From assembly GCA_963681505.1 (NCBI GenBank), contig OY811977.1, positions 1,587,717 through 1,651,716 of the forward strand: a stretch of DNA of 64,000 nt, read 5' to 3'. Below, piece by piece: positions 42,965 through 61,427 of this stretch (positions are counted from its first letter, which is position 1; each line of letters starts with the position of its first letter). The position numbers and the translations under genes were made by a program. The notes beneath the pieces are model-generated. The model was not told the DNA's origin. It searched no databases and saw only the letters and a program-made list of their open reading frames with translations. This DNA is from Eunapius fragilis (lineage: Eukaryota > Porifera > Demospongiae > Spongillida > Spongillidae).

Positions 42965-43190
42965 GATAAAAACTATCTCTACGAGAAAGTTGGTAGCATA
43001 TAGGAATGAAAAGCTACAGTGGTGTAATAAAGCTAGGAAACAAGGTTAACTGATTGGGAAGAAAAAATGAAATAGTCCTATATTAGCATGTGCATGTCAT
43101 ATTTTTATAACTATGTACGCCTTCCCAGTGAGCAAACCTTGTTCCCTTGTTTTTACACCATGCACTATAGCCTTTCATTCCTATATATAA
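42965..43190. mobile_element. MITE family 2, diverged copy
   Basis: Shares GAGAAAGTTGGTaGCATATAGG and the GGTGTAAT..GGAAACAAGG blocks with 24725-25017 and keeps the inverted-repeat layout, with shorter, more diverged arms. Between 4CL copies C and D. Confidence 0.7.
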
Positions 43191-43607
43191 ACTATAGCCA
43201 GGATGTTGTACGCCGGGGGCTTACTGCTGCCCCTAAAACCTCATGGTGAGGAGGGCACTAGCTTTAGAATCGAAGGCTGCAGCTGCGCTAGAAACAAAAT
43301 GCGATTGCATTATTTCTGTATGTATTGAGCTGGTACGCCGTACGCTTTAGGTCGGGCCACGCCCAACTAGTATACAGATAGTTCGTGAATTTTTGCATTC
43401 GCAACGCCTTACAAACTACATGTAAACAGACTTGTAGCTCAGCTTGCTAAGGGTGTTAATTGCAACTTCATCCAGACCCACGTGACGTTTGTGCATAAAG
43501 AGCTTGTAATATAATATACGTTATTTATTACAATTCAAACGTGTCACCATCCGGCCCCGATTTAGTTCTTTCGCTTCGAATAGCTGAGTCCGAAGGCATA
43601 ACTTCAA

Positions 43608-45648
43608 ATGTATAAGGTTTGCGCCTCCGTCCTTAGACGGCAATGGGGGACTCGTGGGCGTGGTCTGTGTTTACATTGTGCGAGTGTTGTTTACACGACC
43701 TGCAGCAGGGCCGCGCGCGGGGGGGGTTGCGATGTTTAAATGATGCACATGACTTACGTACGTATAAGTACAAGTGTCATTTGCAACTCAAAATTACATT
43801 TTCGCGCGCAGTGTCCGAATATGCACTCCACCCCCCTCCTCCCCCCCCCCCCCCCCCCCCCCCCCCGGCCTTTCCCCTCCATTGACTTTAGCCATTTCTG
43901 CAATCACCATTTAGGTCCGATCGCTATCAGCTACGTCACTACTGAGGCTGTGTCTGCCCACATGTCATGGAAAGTTCATCAAGGTTGCAAGGATTCATGG
44001 GACAGCGTTCTTGCCAGCCGTGGGTGTCACTGGTCGCCCCTCGGTCAAGATCATTGGGCCTGATCACGTGGTCAGAAGCCCATACCCGGATGTCACCATT
44101 CCAGACTGCAGTTTGTATCACCATGTGTTCTCACAGAGCGATAAGCATGGTACAAAGGTAGCCATTGTCGATGGTGTAACAGGGAGGGAGTATTCGTACA
44201 ATAAACTCAATGGGTCTGTCGTCAACCTCTCGTCTGGACTGAACCGACTTGGCTTTGAGAAAGGAGATGTCCTTGCACTGTGTGCACTGAACTGCCCCCA
44301 ATATGCCACGATATTCTTTGGTGTTTTGGCTTCAGGGGGTGTGGTCACCACCAGTAACCCGGCATACACAGCAGAGGAGCTGGCATACCAGTTCAAGAAC
44401 TCTGGTGCCAAGTATGTGGCCACAATGGCTGCCTTCCTGCCCTCTGTAAAGAAGGCAGCAGACATGGTGGGAATAGGCACCATCATCATGATTGATGACC
44501 ACCCTGTGAAGGAGCATGGATACGTATCATACCAGTCACTGGTAACAGACTCCGGCTCTCGATTTGTTGAGCACAAGGTGGATGCCAAGAATGATATAGC
44601 AGTGTTACCTTACTCCAGTGGTACAACAGGTCTCCCAAAGGGAGTCATGTTGACCCATCACAACCTGGTAGCAAACACCTGCCAGTTCCACCACCCAGAA
44701 TTTTTAGACCTGTCAGTTGATGGCTGCATTTCACTGGGTTTGCTCCCTTTCTTCCACATTTATGGCATGGAGGGGGTGCTGATATCAGCCTTATGGCAGG
44801 GAGCAAAAGTGGTCACACTTCCGAAGTTTGACCCCGCCCTCTTCCTTTCTACCATACAGAAATATAAGATTTCAATAGCAAACTTGGTCCCGCCCATAAT
44901 CCTCTTCCTGGCCAAGCATCCTGATGTTGCCAAGTATGATCTCTCATCCCTCAAGTTCATCAACAGTGCAGCTGCTCCCTTGGGAGGTGACGTGGTGAAA
45001 TCAACCTTAGCCCGGTTACAGAAAGAATGTATCATCCGACAGGGGTATGGTCTGACTGAGACAAGTCCTGCAACTCACGTAACACCCCTCATCTTTGGGA
45101 GGAGCAAACCTGGCTCCATTGGTGTTCCCGTGCTGAACCAGCTGGTCAAGGTGGTGGACGTTGACAGCGGTAACAATCTTCCAGCTGGACAGGAGGGAGA
45201 GATTTACATCAAGGGTCCCAACGTGATGAAGGGATATCTGAACCAGCCTGATGCCACTAATAAGACTCTGACAAAGGATGGATGGCTGAAAACGGGGGAC
45301 ATTGGGTACTTTGATCAGGATGGTTTCTTCTACATCACGGATCGGCTGAAGGAGCTGATCAAGGTGAAGGGTCTACAGGTGGCCCCTGCCGAGTTGGAAG
45401 CCTTGCTGCAGAACCATCCCAAGGTGGCCGATGCCGCTGTGATAGGTGTACCCCACGAGCGTCATGGAGAGGCTCCCCGTGCATTTGTGGTGAAGAGAGA
45501 CACCTCCCTGACAGAGAAGGAGCTGATCGATTACGTTGCCAGCCACCTCTCTGAGCACAAACACCTCACAGGGGGAGTAACATTCCTTGAAACTATACCA
45601 AAGACAGCTGCAGGCAAAACCCTTCGCCGCCTTCTCAAAAAAACATGA
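43608..45648 (+). CDS. 4-coumarate:CoA ligase-like enzyme, copy D
   Basis: Same family. Exon 1 ATG TAT AAG at 43608-43616 before GTTTGC; exon 2 from 43915 after CATTTAG. Joined product 580 residues, MYK-VRSLSATSLLRLCLPTC.. P-loop intact; A5 GYGLTETSP; A10 PKTAAGKTLRR keeps the lysine. The loop after A5 reads GRSKPGSIG. The pocket segment is closest to copy E (PEFLDLSVDG, FHIYGMEGVLISALWQG), so D and E look like the youngest pair. Intron 298 bp. Confidence 0.88.
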
Positions 45649-46569
45649 GTCATCCTAATTGTGTTACATGCATTTTGTGTTAGAATGAGTAGTATAACTA
45701 CTTGACAACACTCACCCCCATCAGAGAAGATTGTGATTGAAAGGGAGAATCTATAGGTGTGATAAACTGTTAATGTTTTGTATTTATTGAAACGGAAACA
45801 TAAACAAGCAGCATGCAAGTAGTGTGTGACAATATCATAGAACAGCAATATTATCGAACTGGGCGTATCGATTTCTAATACTGACAACATGTAGCTTCAG
45901 CTTTGTCGTTTGGCATGCAACCATATAGGTATTATTCCGTATATAATATCTATGATGCAACGGTGAATGAAATCCTATTATCGACGAACTGAGTAATATC
46001 CATCGCATCTCTACCAGATGTAAGAGGTATATATTGCTGGTAAATGTCATTAGATCACGTCCGCATACTGTAAACTCACACCTAAATGCTTCCAAGGTAT
46101 CTGCAGAGATCATATATCTATATATGATCTCTGGTATCTGCAATCGAACATGCGCATAGCATTGTGCTTCATTTCTATTGCTTAGCTTGTTGTTTCAGTA
46201 CGGTGAAGTGATTTGATTAAATCCGACGGGGGTGGCGGCACTGAGGAGCCAGAGAAAAGACATTTGATGTTTGAGAGTGTGAAAAATAAATCTGCATAGC
46301 TGTAAGTTTGATTCGAGCCGATCGCGATGGCAGATAGTGAACGTTTTTTGAATATGTAATATGGACAACGCGCTCCGTTTATATATCCCACACTCGTAGA
46401 CCATATAGGTGTAGGCTGTGGTAATATTTATTTTAAAAAATTTTTAAATGATAAGAAGGTTTTAAGTGCTAAGTGCATGCATGTGCCGTGACATTTTAAG
46501 GATTATAAACACTGACTGAAGTTCGTTGTTTTAATACTTATAGTGCGAAGCGGAACGGATACATCTACA
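45649..46569. other. Spacer between 4CL copies D and E
   Basis: No coding sequence recognised. A perfect 30-bp hairpin lies at about 46100-46130 (CAGAGATCATATATC and its complement). Confidence 0.45.
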
Positions 46570-49146
46570 ATGTATAAGGTTTGTAGGTGCGGTGTGTATG
46601 GGTTGGACGGGTGGGAGGTGCACCGAAGCACCGAGTAAGGACTATACATTTACTGATAAATGACACACACAAGGACACACCCATGCAAATAATAATAACA
46701 GCTTGGGAATCATGTCTGTTAACGAAAACTAAATGGACAAAAGAAAAAAGACGACAAGGAAATGTGTCAAGTCCTGCTGTCCGGTTGTCGATAGGTACCA
46801 GTGAACATAATAAATTTGCCTTCCCCATCGGCTAATCAATCATCGTGGAGTATTAACTACACGTAAAGGGTTGTATCATCTTTGTGAACAATGGTATGCC
46901 GTTTAGACCATCGGAAGCGCCTCTTAGCCTGTAATTACGCTATTGGAGGTTTTTTTTTTTTTTTTTTTTTTTTTTGTGCTCTCACGTCTGATTTCTTATA
47001 GTAGAAGCAATGTATTATATCTGAGTACATATGTGGTCGTTGTGCATAGATCATGTGCACGCTTGTTACGAGCTTCTTGCCGCGTCGCCGGTTGTGCAGC
47101 GTTAGACGTGGCCCAAATACTTAGAGAAAGACTACAACGCAATTTATAGCTTTAAAAAAAAAAATGATTATCAAATTCTGAGTTCGTAACACGAGAGATT
47201 GTTTTGGCCTTCAGTGTCGCGCCCGATGCAATTTGATGAATCAATCTGATACGGCGAATTTATAAAGCGAATTTATAGAGCAGTTGCTTCTGTGCTTGCG
47301 AATAAGGTCGTGCAAATAACTTTGATGAAGGTGTTACGCTTCGTGAAACAAGACGGTTTTTCAGTGCTTCTCAGTTTACTGTCATGTCTCTCTCTATACC
47401 AAAACCAAACTGCAGGTCCACCCTATAGCGTCACTACTGAGGCTGTGTCCGCCCACACGTCATGGAAAGTTCATCAAGGTTGCAAGGATTCATGGGACAG
47501 CGTTCTTGCCAGCCGTGGGTGTCACTGGTCGCCCCTCGGTCAAGATCATTGGGCCTGACCACGTGGTCAGAAGTCCATACCCGGATGTCACCATTCCAGA
47601 CTGCAGCTTGTATCACCATGTGTTCTCACAGAGCGACAAGCATGGTACAAAGGTAGCCATTGTTGATGGTGTAACAGGGAGGGAGTATTTGTACAAAGAA
47701 CTCAATGGGTCTGTCATCAACCTCTCATCTGGACTGAACCGACTTGGCTTTGAGAAAGGAGATGTCCTTGCACTGTGTGCACTGAACTGCCCCCAATATG
47801 CTATTGTGCTTTTTGGCACTATGGCTTCAGGGGGTGTGGTCACCACCTGTAACCCAGCATACAGTGCAGAGGAGCTGGCCTACCAGTTTGAGAACTCTGG
47901 TGCCAAGTATGTGGCCACGATGGCCGCCTTCCTGCCCTCTGTAAAGAAGGCAGCAGACATGGTGGGCATAGGCACCATCATCATGATTGATGACCACCCT
48001 GTGAAGGAGCATGGATACGTATCATACCAGTCACTGGTAACAGACTCCGGCTCTCGATTTGTTGAGCACAAGGTGGATGCCAAGAACGATATAGCAGTGT
48101 TACCTTACTCCAGTGGTACAGCAGGTCTCCCAAAGGGAGTCATGTTGACACACCACAACCTGGTGGCAAACACATATCAACTTCACCACCCAGAATTTTT
48201 AGACCTGTCAGTTGATGGCTGCACTTCACTGGGTTTGCTCCCTTTCTTCCACGTCTGTGGCATGGAGGGGGTGCTGATATCAGCCTTATGGCAGGGAGCA
48301 AAAGTGGTCACACTTCCGATGTTTGACCCCGCCCTCTTCCTTTCTACCATACAGAAGTATAACGTGAGTGTGGCCAGCTTGATTCCACAAATAATCCTCT
48401 TTCTGGCCAAGCATCCCGATGTTGACAAATATGATCTCTCATGCCTGAAGTACATTAACAGTGCAACAGCACCTTTAGGGGGTGATGTGGTGAAATCTAC
48501 CTCAGACAGACTCCAGGGACAGTGCATCATCCGACAGGGGTATGGTCTGACAGAGACAAGCCCTTCTACTCATGCTACACCTCTTATCTTTGGGATGAGA
48601 ATGCCTCGTTCAGTTGGCGTTCCGGTACTGAATCAGCTTGTGAAGGTGGTGGGTGTTGACAGCGATAACAACCTCCCAACTGGACAGGAGGGAGAGATTT
48701 ACATCAAGGGTCCCAATGTGATGAAGGGATATCTGAACGAGCCTGATGCCACTGATAAGACTCTGACAAAGGATGGATGGCTGAAAACGGGGGACATTGG
48801 GTACTTTGACCAGAATGGTTTCTTCTACATCACGGATCGGCTGAAGGAGCTGATCAAGGTGAAGGGTCTACAGGTGGCCCCTGCCGAGTTGGAAGCCTTG
48901 CTGCAGAACCATCCCAAGGTGGCCGATGCCGCTGTGATAGGTGTACCCCACGAGCGTCATGGAGAGGCTCCCCGTGCATTTGTGGTGAAGCGGGACACCT
49001 CCCTGACAGAGAAGGAGCTGATCGATTACATTGCCAGCCATCTCTCTGAGCACAAACACCTCACAGGGGGAGTACAGTTTATTGGAGTTGTACCAAGAAC
49101 AGCCTTGGGAGAGACCCTACGACGACGTCTCAAAAACTGCATATGA
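46570..49146 (+). CDS. 4-coumarate:CoA ligase-like protein, copy E, catalytic residues changed
   Basis: Same fold and length (579 residues after joining exon 1, ATG TAT AAG at 46570-46578 before GTTTGT, to exon 2 from 47416 after CTGCAG; intron 837 bp). Two conserved positions differ: the P-loop reads YSSGTAGLPKGV (Thr to Ala) and motif A10 reads PRTALGETLRR, replacing the adenylation lysine by Glu. In the family that lysine (firefly luciferase K529) is needed for acyl-AMP formation. The reading frame is otherwise intact and A7/A8 are unchanged, so it is a likely pseudoenzyme, or one limited to the thioester half-reaction, not a decayed gene. Other odd sites: FHVCGMEG, GMRMPRSVG. Exon 1 is the least certain of the array, as the intron is longest. 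Confidence 0.85.
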
Positions 49147-49513
49147 GATGAATTTTAATTTCCATGTATTTGCTGCGTATTATGCTAGTGGACGTGTTTT
49201 ATGTTATCATTAAATAATTGCAGCAGGACAAATCATTTATGTTTCGAAAGTGTATGTGTGGGGAGTGAGGTCACCCAACCATATAACATTTTTTGAGCTT
49301 GAATTTTACAAGCAGGATAATACACAGATGTTCAAAAAGAAGAGTGTTATCACCTTGATAAGGTGTGAGCTCGTTATATGAATAATATCGGTCAAAATGT
49401 GTGTACAGTCTTGCAGCCTGCTAGAAGTTTGCAAGGTTGTAGCATGGGGAGGAGGGGGGCCACCGCCTGGTTATTAAATTCATAGGTCCCATTCCTTTTC
49501 TGCCACCGTTTAG

Positions 49514-49966
49514 ATGTCGTCGGAAAAACACAAGGAGATCTTCATCAGTTACGGGCGGGAACCCGAAGTTATAGATTTCGTTAAGAAGCTCAAGAATGAC
49601 TTGGAAGAGAACGGGTTCACTGTGTGGCTGGACCTGTACGACATTCCGTCTGGGTCGGATTGGCACGGCGCCATCGGAACAGGCCTGCACAACTGCAGGG
49701 CGCTGATTGCCATCATCACGAAGAAATACATCGGCTCCCGCTACTGCTCCAGTGAGCTCTACACTGCCAACGGCGATCGCAAGAGGATCTATCCTGTCGT
49801 TCTTGAAGAAGTCGACTTCGGCGTCAACGAGACGGCAAGGGGGGTGAAGTACGTAATCAGCGGCATCAACTGGACGATGCTCCGTAGCGGCGTGGACGAC
49901 TACGCTACGTCACTCGGCAAGCTGGTGTCGGGACTCAAAGGTAGGGAGGGGCATATACGTGTGTAA
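49514..49966 (+). CDS. Stand-alone TIR-domain protein
   Basis: TIR domains either scaffold innate immune signalling or hydrolyse NAD+. This 150-residue frame is nearly all TIR: box 1 EIFISYGRE (8-16), DLEENGFTVWLD (29-40), BB loop DIPSGSDWHGAI (43-54), RALIAIITKKYI (62-73), and RYCSSELYTA with Glu81 in the place of the catalytic Glu of SARM1-type NADases. No transmembrane segment or second domain is seen. The ATG sits directly after a polypyrimidine tract and TTTAG, so a 5' UTR intron is likely. A donor-like AAAG/GTAGGG at 49940-49941 would remove the last eight residues; a TTGACAG acceptor near 52128 would then add about 18 residues before a stop. It lies 367 bp after 4CL copy E, on the same strand. 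Family assignment is secure; role unknown. Confidence 0.82.
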   Translation: MSSEKHKEIFISYGREPEVIDFVKKLKNDLEENGFTVWLDLYDIPSGSDWHGAIGTGLHNCRALIAIITKKYIGSRYCSSELYTANGDRKRIYPVVLEEVDFGVNETARGVKYVISGINWTMLRSGVDDYATSLGKLVSGLKGREGHIRV

Positions 49967-52566
49967 ATTGAAATCATATTGTTCTGCGCACATTACGTCG
50001 TATTGAACCAGTTCTTAGTTACGGTACCCGATGTATAACGAGACCTAGAGTCGTAGTGGGACTTGTGAGGGAGTGGAAACCGCGCACGTGAGCCATACAT
50101 TTCAACGGCTTACTATTTAATCCACACGCGTCCGGCCCGGCCGGTTAACTGTCAATCTATTAAGTATGAACTTTGATGATGTTAAAAATGACGTAATGAG
50201 GAGTGGTTGGGACTTCTTGCTGCCTACAAAAAGTGAAGCGCTCGTGTTTAAACATGCATCTCGTAAAAATTAATTGCTTCCGAGTAGCTGTTATTGAAAT
50301 CATGTTGGGGTACCATTAAATAGGAAAACGATGCGCAAAAGCATTAATGGTTATGGAGATACTTATGTCTACACAGATCAACGGTACTTTGCGGTAGCTA
50401 CTTGGGTTAATTATTCTAAGCGGAGGGTGGAAGTCAGTATAAGATAGCGCTTGTTTAACAGATAAATACTGTCATGTTGGAGAGAAGCAGCAGTCCTTTT
50501 TTAGGTTACGTATTAACTGTTTATGGCTTTATAACACTAGGCAACAACGGCACGCAACTCAATGAATCCAATTATATTTTCAGTAAAACATTAGTTTACT
50601 GATATTTTGCTAAAATTCATAGTGTTGCGCACAACATGTTGCCTAGTGTATGGTCGGCTTAATAAAGTTCGGTGGAGCGAACAAAAAGTAATTATCTTAT
50701 ATAATTAACCCTCACCCGTAACCTGAGTCATGAATGATCTAATATAGGAGAACGCGCGCATTTTTAGCTGATTCAGAGATCTGTGTGGTTATGTAAGCCG
50801 CTTTAGGCATGTAGTATTTTTGACAGCCTAACTTAATATTGCGTCAGGGACAAGCTAGGCCACCCACTGTAGAGCGGTTGGGTGTAGTTGACACCACCTT
50901 TTCCTCGAAAAACCTTTACGTGTGCCCTAATTTGATTGGGATTGGGGTGAACACGTGTGAACCATAAATTATTATTATGGACCACCTGCAGAGCTACTTT
51001 AAAGTGGTTGGGCTTACCGCGCCGTTTATATGAATAAGTAATTAGACGACGCTATTTGCACAATAATGGCCTTACACCGTTTTTGATAATGCAAGTTCGT
51101 GCTCCAGTCTTGTAACAAATTCTGTATGCAATGGAAAACTAGTCTATGTATCCATAGATTGAAGACCTTACGGAACGCGGGATTGGCAACGCAATAGACC
51201 TCGCAATACATTCACATGAAGCAATCATCGTTTCGCATGAGTATGATTAACTTTTGGCGGGCCTTTTTAAGAGGGCGGAAGAGTGTGACCAAGAACTACA
51301 AGACGATCAGAAGAAGAGAGCGTTTAGTGATTCGAATACTTCTCTGGTTCCTTGCTGGATTAAGTGATATGTTTTAAAGGCATGTTCAGTAACTTACCGT
51401 CGTCTCTGTGATGTTGAGAAATTCTTTGGTACTATATGGGAAACGCGACTTTTAATACTTTGTCGGATTGGTCAGGTGTGTCTTATGTTTAGCGGCGTAT
51501 AACCATGAGGCGGTATGCAAAAATATGGAAATGTTCTGAAGTTTTGCATGGTTTTAGTTTTAAACCTGTATAACCTTTTATTGGTGAAGCTACAACGACT
51601 TTAATGCCTTCCGCAGTGCATGTCTTTGTCGGATTGTTCCAAACCCTCGAGCGAACTTGCAGGCTAAATAATACGATTAACGTATCGAAAAGGATTTCCT
51701 GCTTTGCATAGAACATGTTTTAGTCTCCGAGGTTGTTCCTGCACGAAAATGCTTTCATGTATATAGCAGCGCTTTTTCAATGTGGAAGTGTCGCTATATA
51801 CCCGCGCTGTTAATGTGCAATACAGGATACGGCGAAGTCGGCTCTCTGTGAAGAGAAAAATTTTTTTCTCTTCACAAATTTTTTTCTCTTCTTTGACATA
51901 TATCCAATCCAAGGATGGGGAAATTGTTAACAGTACAGGTATGAAAAAACTGTTGATAGTTACACAATGTATTTTCTATTAGAGGTGTTTACTTATTAGG
52001 TACCACCATTGCCTTTCTTGATTCTCGGCACTCCACTGTTGCCTGCTAATCAGTCCTGATGACACTGATGACCTGAGACGTACAAGTATGTGAGCAAATT
52101 TGCTCAATTTCTCTTCATTGACAGGACACATTTTCCACCATGCTCCAAGGTCTGCGAGGTCTTCAGAGCAGCTCATGTGAACTCAAACTCCAGTTGGAAA
52201 GCCTCGTCAGTCTGTATCACCAGAACCGCCTCTTTCAGATTCTAAATCACAATATAGTATCGTTTCAAAAAGAAAAACATCATATTTTATAACTTACGTT
52301 CGTGAAAACATGAAGAGCTAGCCATTTTCTCCCGTTTCCAATCCCGTTCCGTAAGGTCTTCAATCTATGATATATTGTAGCCAAGTGTTATGGATCAATG
52401 TTTTTATTTGTGAAAAAGTGGTCGGGCTAAAGCCCTAGTCTACCGGCCCGCGCCGGCCCTGAATCCTGACCAAACTCACCCTTTTAGAAACTTTTTAACT
52501 TGTGTGCCCAAGTCACTGTCACCTATACCCCATTTGTTCACGCATACCACTCTATGCACTCTGCAG
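49967..52566. other. TIR / MBT spacer
   Basis: Mostly AT-rich and non-coding, with the family 1 MITE at 50528. A possible exon at about 52129-52187 follows TTGACAG; it fits the phase of the TIR gene and would add about 18 residues and a stop, but this is weak. Confidence 0.4.
50528..50662. mobile_element. MITE family 1 copy, intergenic
   Basis: Third, diverged copy between the TIR and MBT genes: ACACTAGGCAACAACG on the left and GTTGCCTAGTGTATGGTCGG on the right, with the same TTTTACTGA-type palindromic centre. Confidence 0.75.
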
Positions 52567-59225
<6,659 letters not shown>

Positions 59226-59334
59226 TATGATAGCGTTAAATTATTGTTTTTATAATTATTACCTCTGCTTTCAAAATAGCATGAAATAACAATTCCTAAA
59301 TTAAGAACTATCCATCCATAATAAACATACGTAC

Positions 59335-59424
59335 ACACATACATACATACATACATACATACATACATACATACATACATACATACATACATACATACAT
59401 ACATACATACATACATACATACAT

Positions 59425-59512
<88 letters not shown>
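59335..59512 (+). repeat. (CATA)n followed by (AC)n
   Basis: Compound microsatellite 110 bp after the MBT stop codon. Confidence 0.93.
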
Positions 59513-59516
<4 letters not shown>

Positions 59517-59559
59517 CTAAGTAAAGAATTATAAATGCACTCCCTAATTATATTGACCT

Positions 59560-59730
59560 TAGACCCCTAGCCAGGATAGCTCTGGCCACAGACCTGGTTA
59601 GGGTCAGGTTTAAGCGGCCATAAATGTCAGCTGCTGCCTTCGATTTAGGCACACTGTGATGTGCAGCAAGAAGAGAGGCTAGCTGGGAGAATGTCTCTTG
59701 GGCCTCCTTCCCTGTTGATTGTTATTATTG
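59560..59730 (-). mobile_element. LINE ORF2 C-terminal tail fragment 1
   Basis: Minus-strand reading gives KEAQETFSQLASLLAAHH and ADIYGRLNLTLTRSVARAIL, the end of an RT polyprotein of a non-LTR element. Confidence 0.65.
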
Positions 59731-59769
59731 AACATGAACAGTACACCACTCACAAGAACAAAGAACTAA

Positions 59770-60490
59770 CTACACTACACTACACTACACTACACTACAC
59801 TGCACCACACCACACCACACCACACCACACCACACCACACCACACCACACCACACCACACCACACCACACCACACCACACCACACCACACCACACCACAC
59901 CACACCACACCACACCACACCACACCACACCACACCACACCACACCACACCACACCACACCACACCACACCACACCACACCACACCACACCACACCACAC
60001 CACACCACACCACACCACACCACACCACACCACACCACACCACACCACACCACACCACACCACACCACACCACACCACACCACACCACACCACACCACAC
60101 CACACCACACCACACCACACCACACCACACCACACCACACCACACCACACCACACCACACCACACCACACCACACCACACCACACCACACCACACCACAC
60201 CACACCACACCACACCACACCACACCACACCACACCACACCACACCACACCACACCACACCACACCACACCACACCACACCACACCACACCACACCACAC
60301 CACACCACACCACACCACACCACACCACACCACACCACACCACACCACACCACACCACACCACACCACACCACACCACACCACACCACACCACACCACAC
60401 CACACCACACCACACCACACCACACCACACCACACCACACCACACCACACCACACCACACTACACTACACTACACTACACTACACTACAC
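59770..60490 (+). repeat. Pentanucleotide array (CACAC)n flanked by (TACAC)n
   Basis: About 131 perfect CACAC units (59803-60460) bounded on both sides by six to seven TACAC units. No interruption is seen in about 660 bp. Confidence 0.97.
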
Positions 60491-60589
60491 ACAAATGTCC
60501 TAAAGAACTACTACCCTGCCCATGATGGCCCTGGATATTGATTATTATTATTATATTTGGCATTATTATTTATAAATTTTTATTAAAAA

Positions 60590-60765
60590 ATTTTTTTTCT
60601 GTTGAAGCCTTCTCACAGCTGGCTTCTTGGCTTGCCACTCTCACATGCAGGCCCAAGTCAGCTGTACTTAGAGACATCTAAGAGACATCTATAGCAGACT
60701 CAACCTCCATCTAGTGAGGGCCAATGCCACTGCCATCCTCACCAGATGTATTTTGAATTAACATT
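60590..60765 (+). mobile_element. LINE ORF2 C-terminal tail fragment 2 (opposite strand)
   Basis: Plus-strand reading VEAFSQLASWLATLTCRPKS then RDIYSRLNLHLVRANATAIL, with an internal duplication (GACATCTAAGAGACATCT) that introduces a stop. Confidence 0.6.
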
Positions 60766-61044
60766 AACTATAGGCTATGTTTAAGATTGTACCCATGTGT
60801 ATGTATTGTAATGTTATACCGTAATCATCACTCTGGATGGTTATTAAAGCCGAACAATACATGTAGACTTAGTGGTGTTTTGATGTGCTATAATGTCATG
60901 TGTAGATATTATATTATTCATGGAAATAATATTTAATAAAATTACTATTATTTTTGGCATTATTATTTATTACATGAATGCATTAAATACAACACTTGTC
61001 AAGTCTACTGAACCTACAGTTCAACTACATTAACCATGGACTAA

Positions 61045-61312
61045 CTCTCTACCCATGATGGCCTTGCCACAGATCTCACAAGTGATAGGTTGAGGCGCCC
61101 ATAGATTTCGGCAACCAGTTTGGGTTTAGGGATAGACTGGCTGATGGCCAACAGAGTTGCAAGGCGAGAATAAACACACTGAGCCTCCTTCCCCCAGTTG
61201 CCATAGGTCTCTACAGCTAGGGGGATACATGTCCACCCTAACTCCTGGCATTTGGTGTCATTTGCAGCATGCTTTCGGGATTCAGCTGCATAGGCTGCCG
61301 CCCCAACAGATT
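61045..61312 (-). mobile_element. LINE ORF2 C-terminal tail fragment 3
   Basis: Longest of the four; open on minus: AESRKHAANDTKCQELGW, CIPLAVETYGNWGKEAQ, LVAEIYGRLNLSLVRSVAR. This is the typical tail of an invertebrate RT polyprotein. Confidence 0.75.
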
Positions 61313-61427
61313 ATTATTATTATTAATGAATATACATGTATAATACCGACACATTATTACTATACTGTTTATTTTAATGAATCTACAGTTCTACTTACAA
61401 ACACAACTAATCAACCTACCGTTCCAC

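Noticed and set aside
34975-49146. Calling the array luciferase genes
   Set aside because: The motifs are shared by all 4CL/luciferase-type ligases; nothing in the sequence points to a luciferin substrate.
52145-52260. Possible first coding exon of the MBT gene (MLQGLRGLQ..)
   Set aside because: No donor fits the phase of the 52567 exon well; the same segment fits equally as a last exon of the TIR gene, so it was not assigned.
59661-60503. Long open frames of HTTPH or WCGVV repeats on both strands
   Set aside because: They are translations of the CACAC pentanucleotide array; period 5 makes every frame open.
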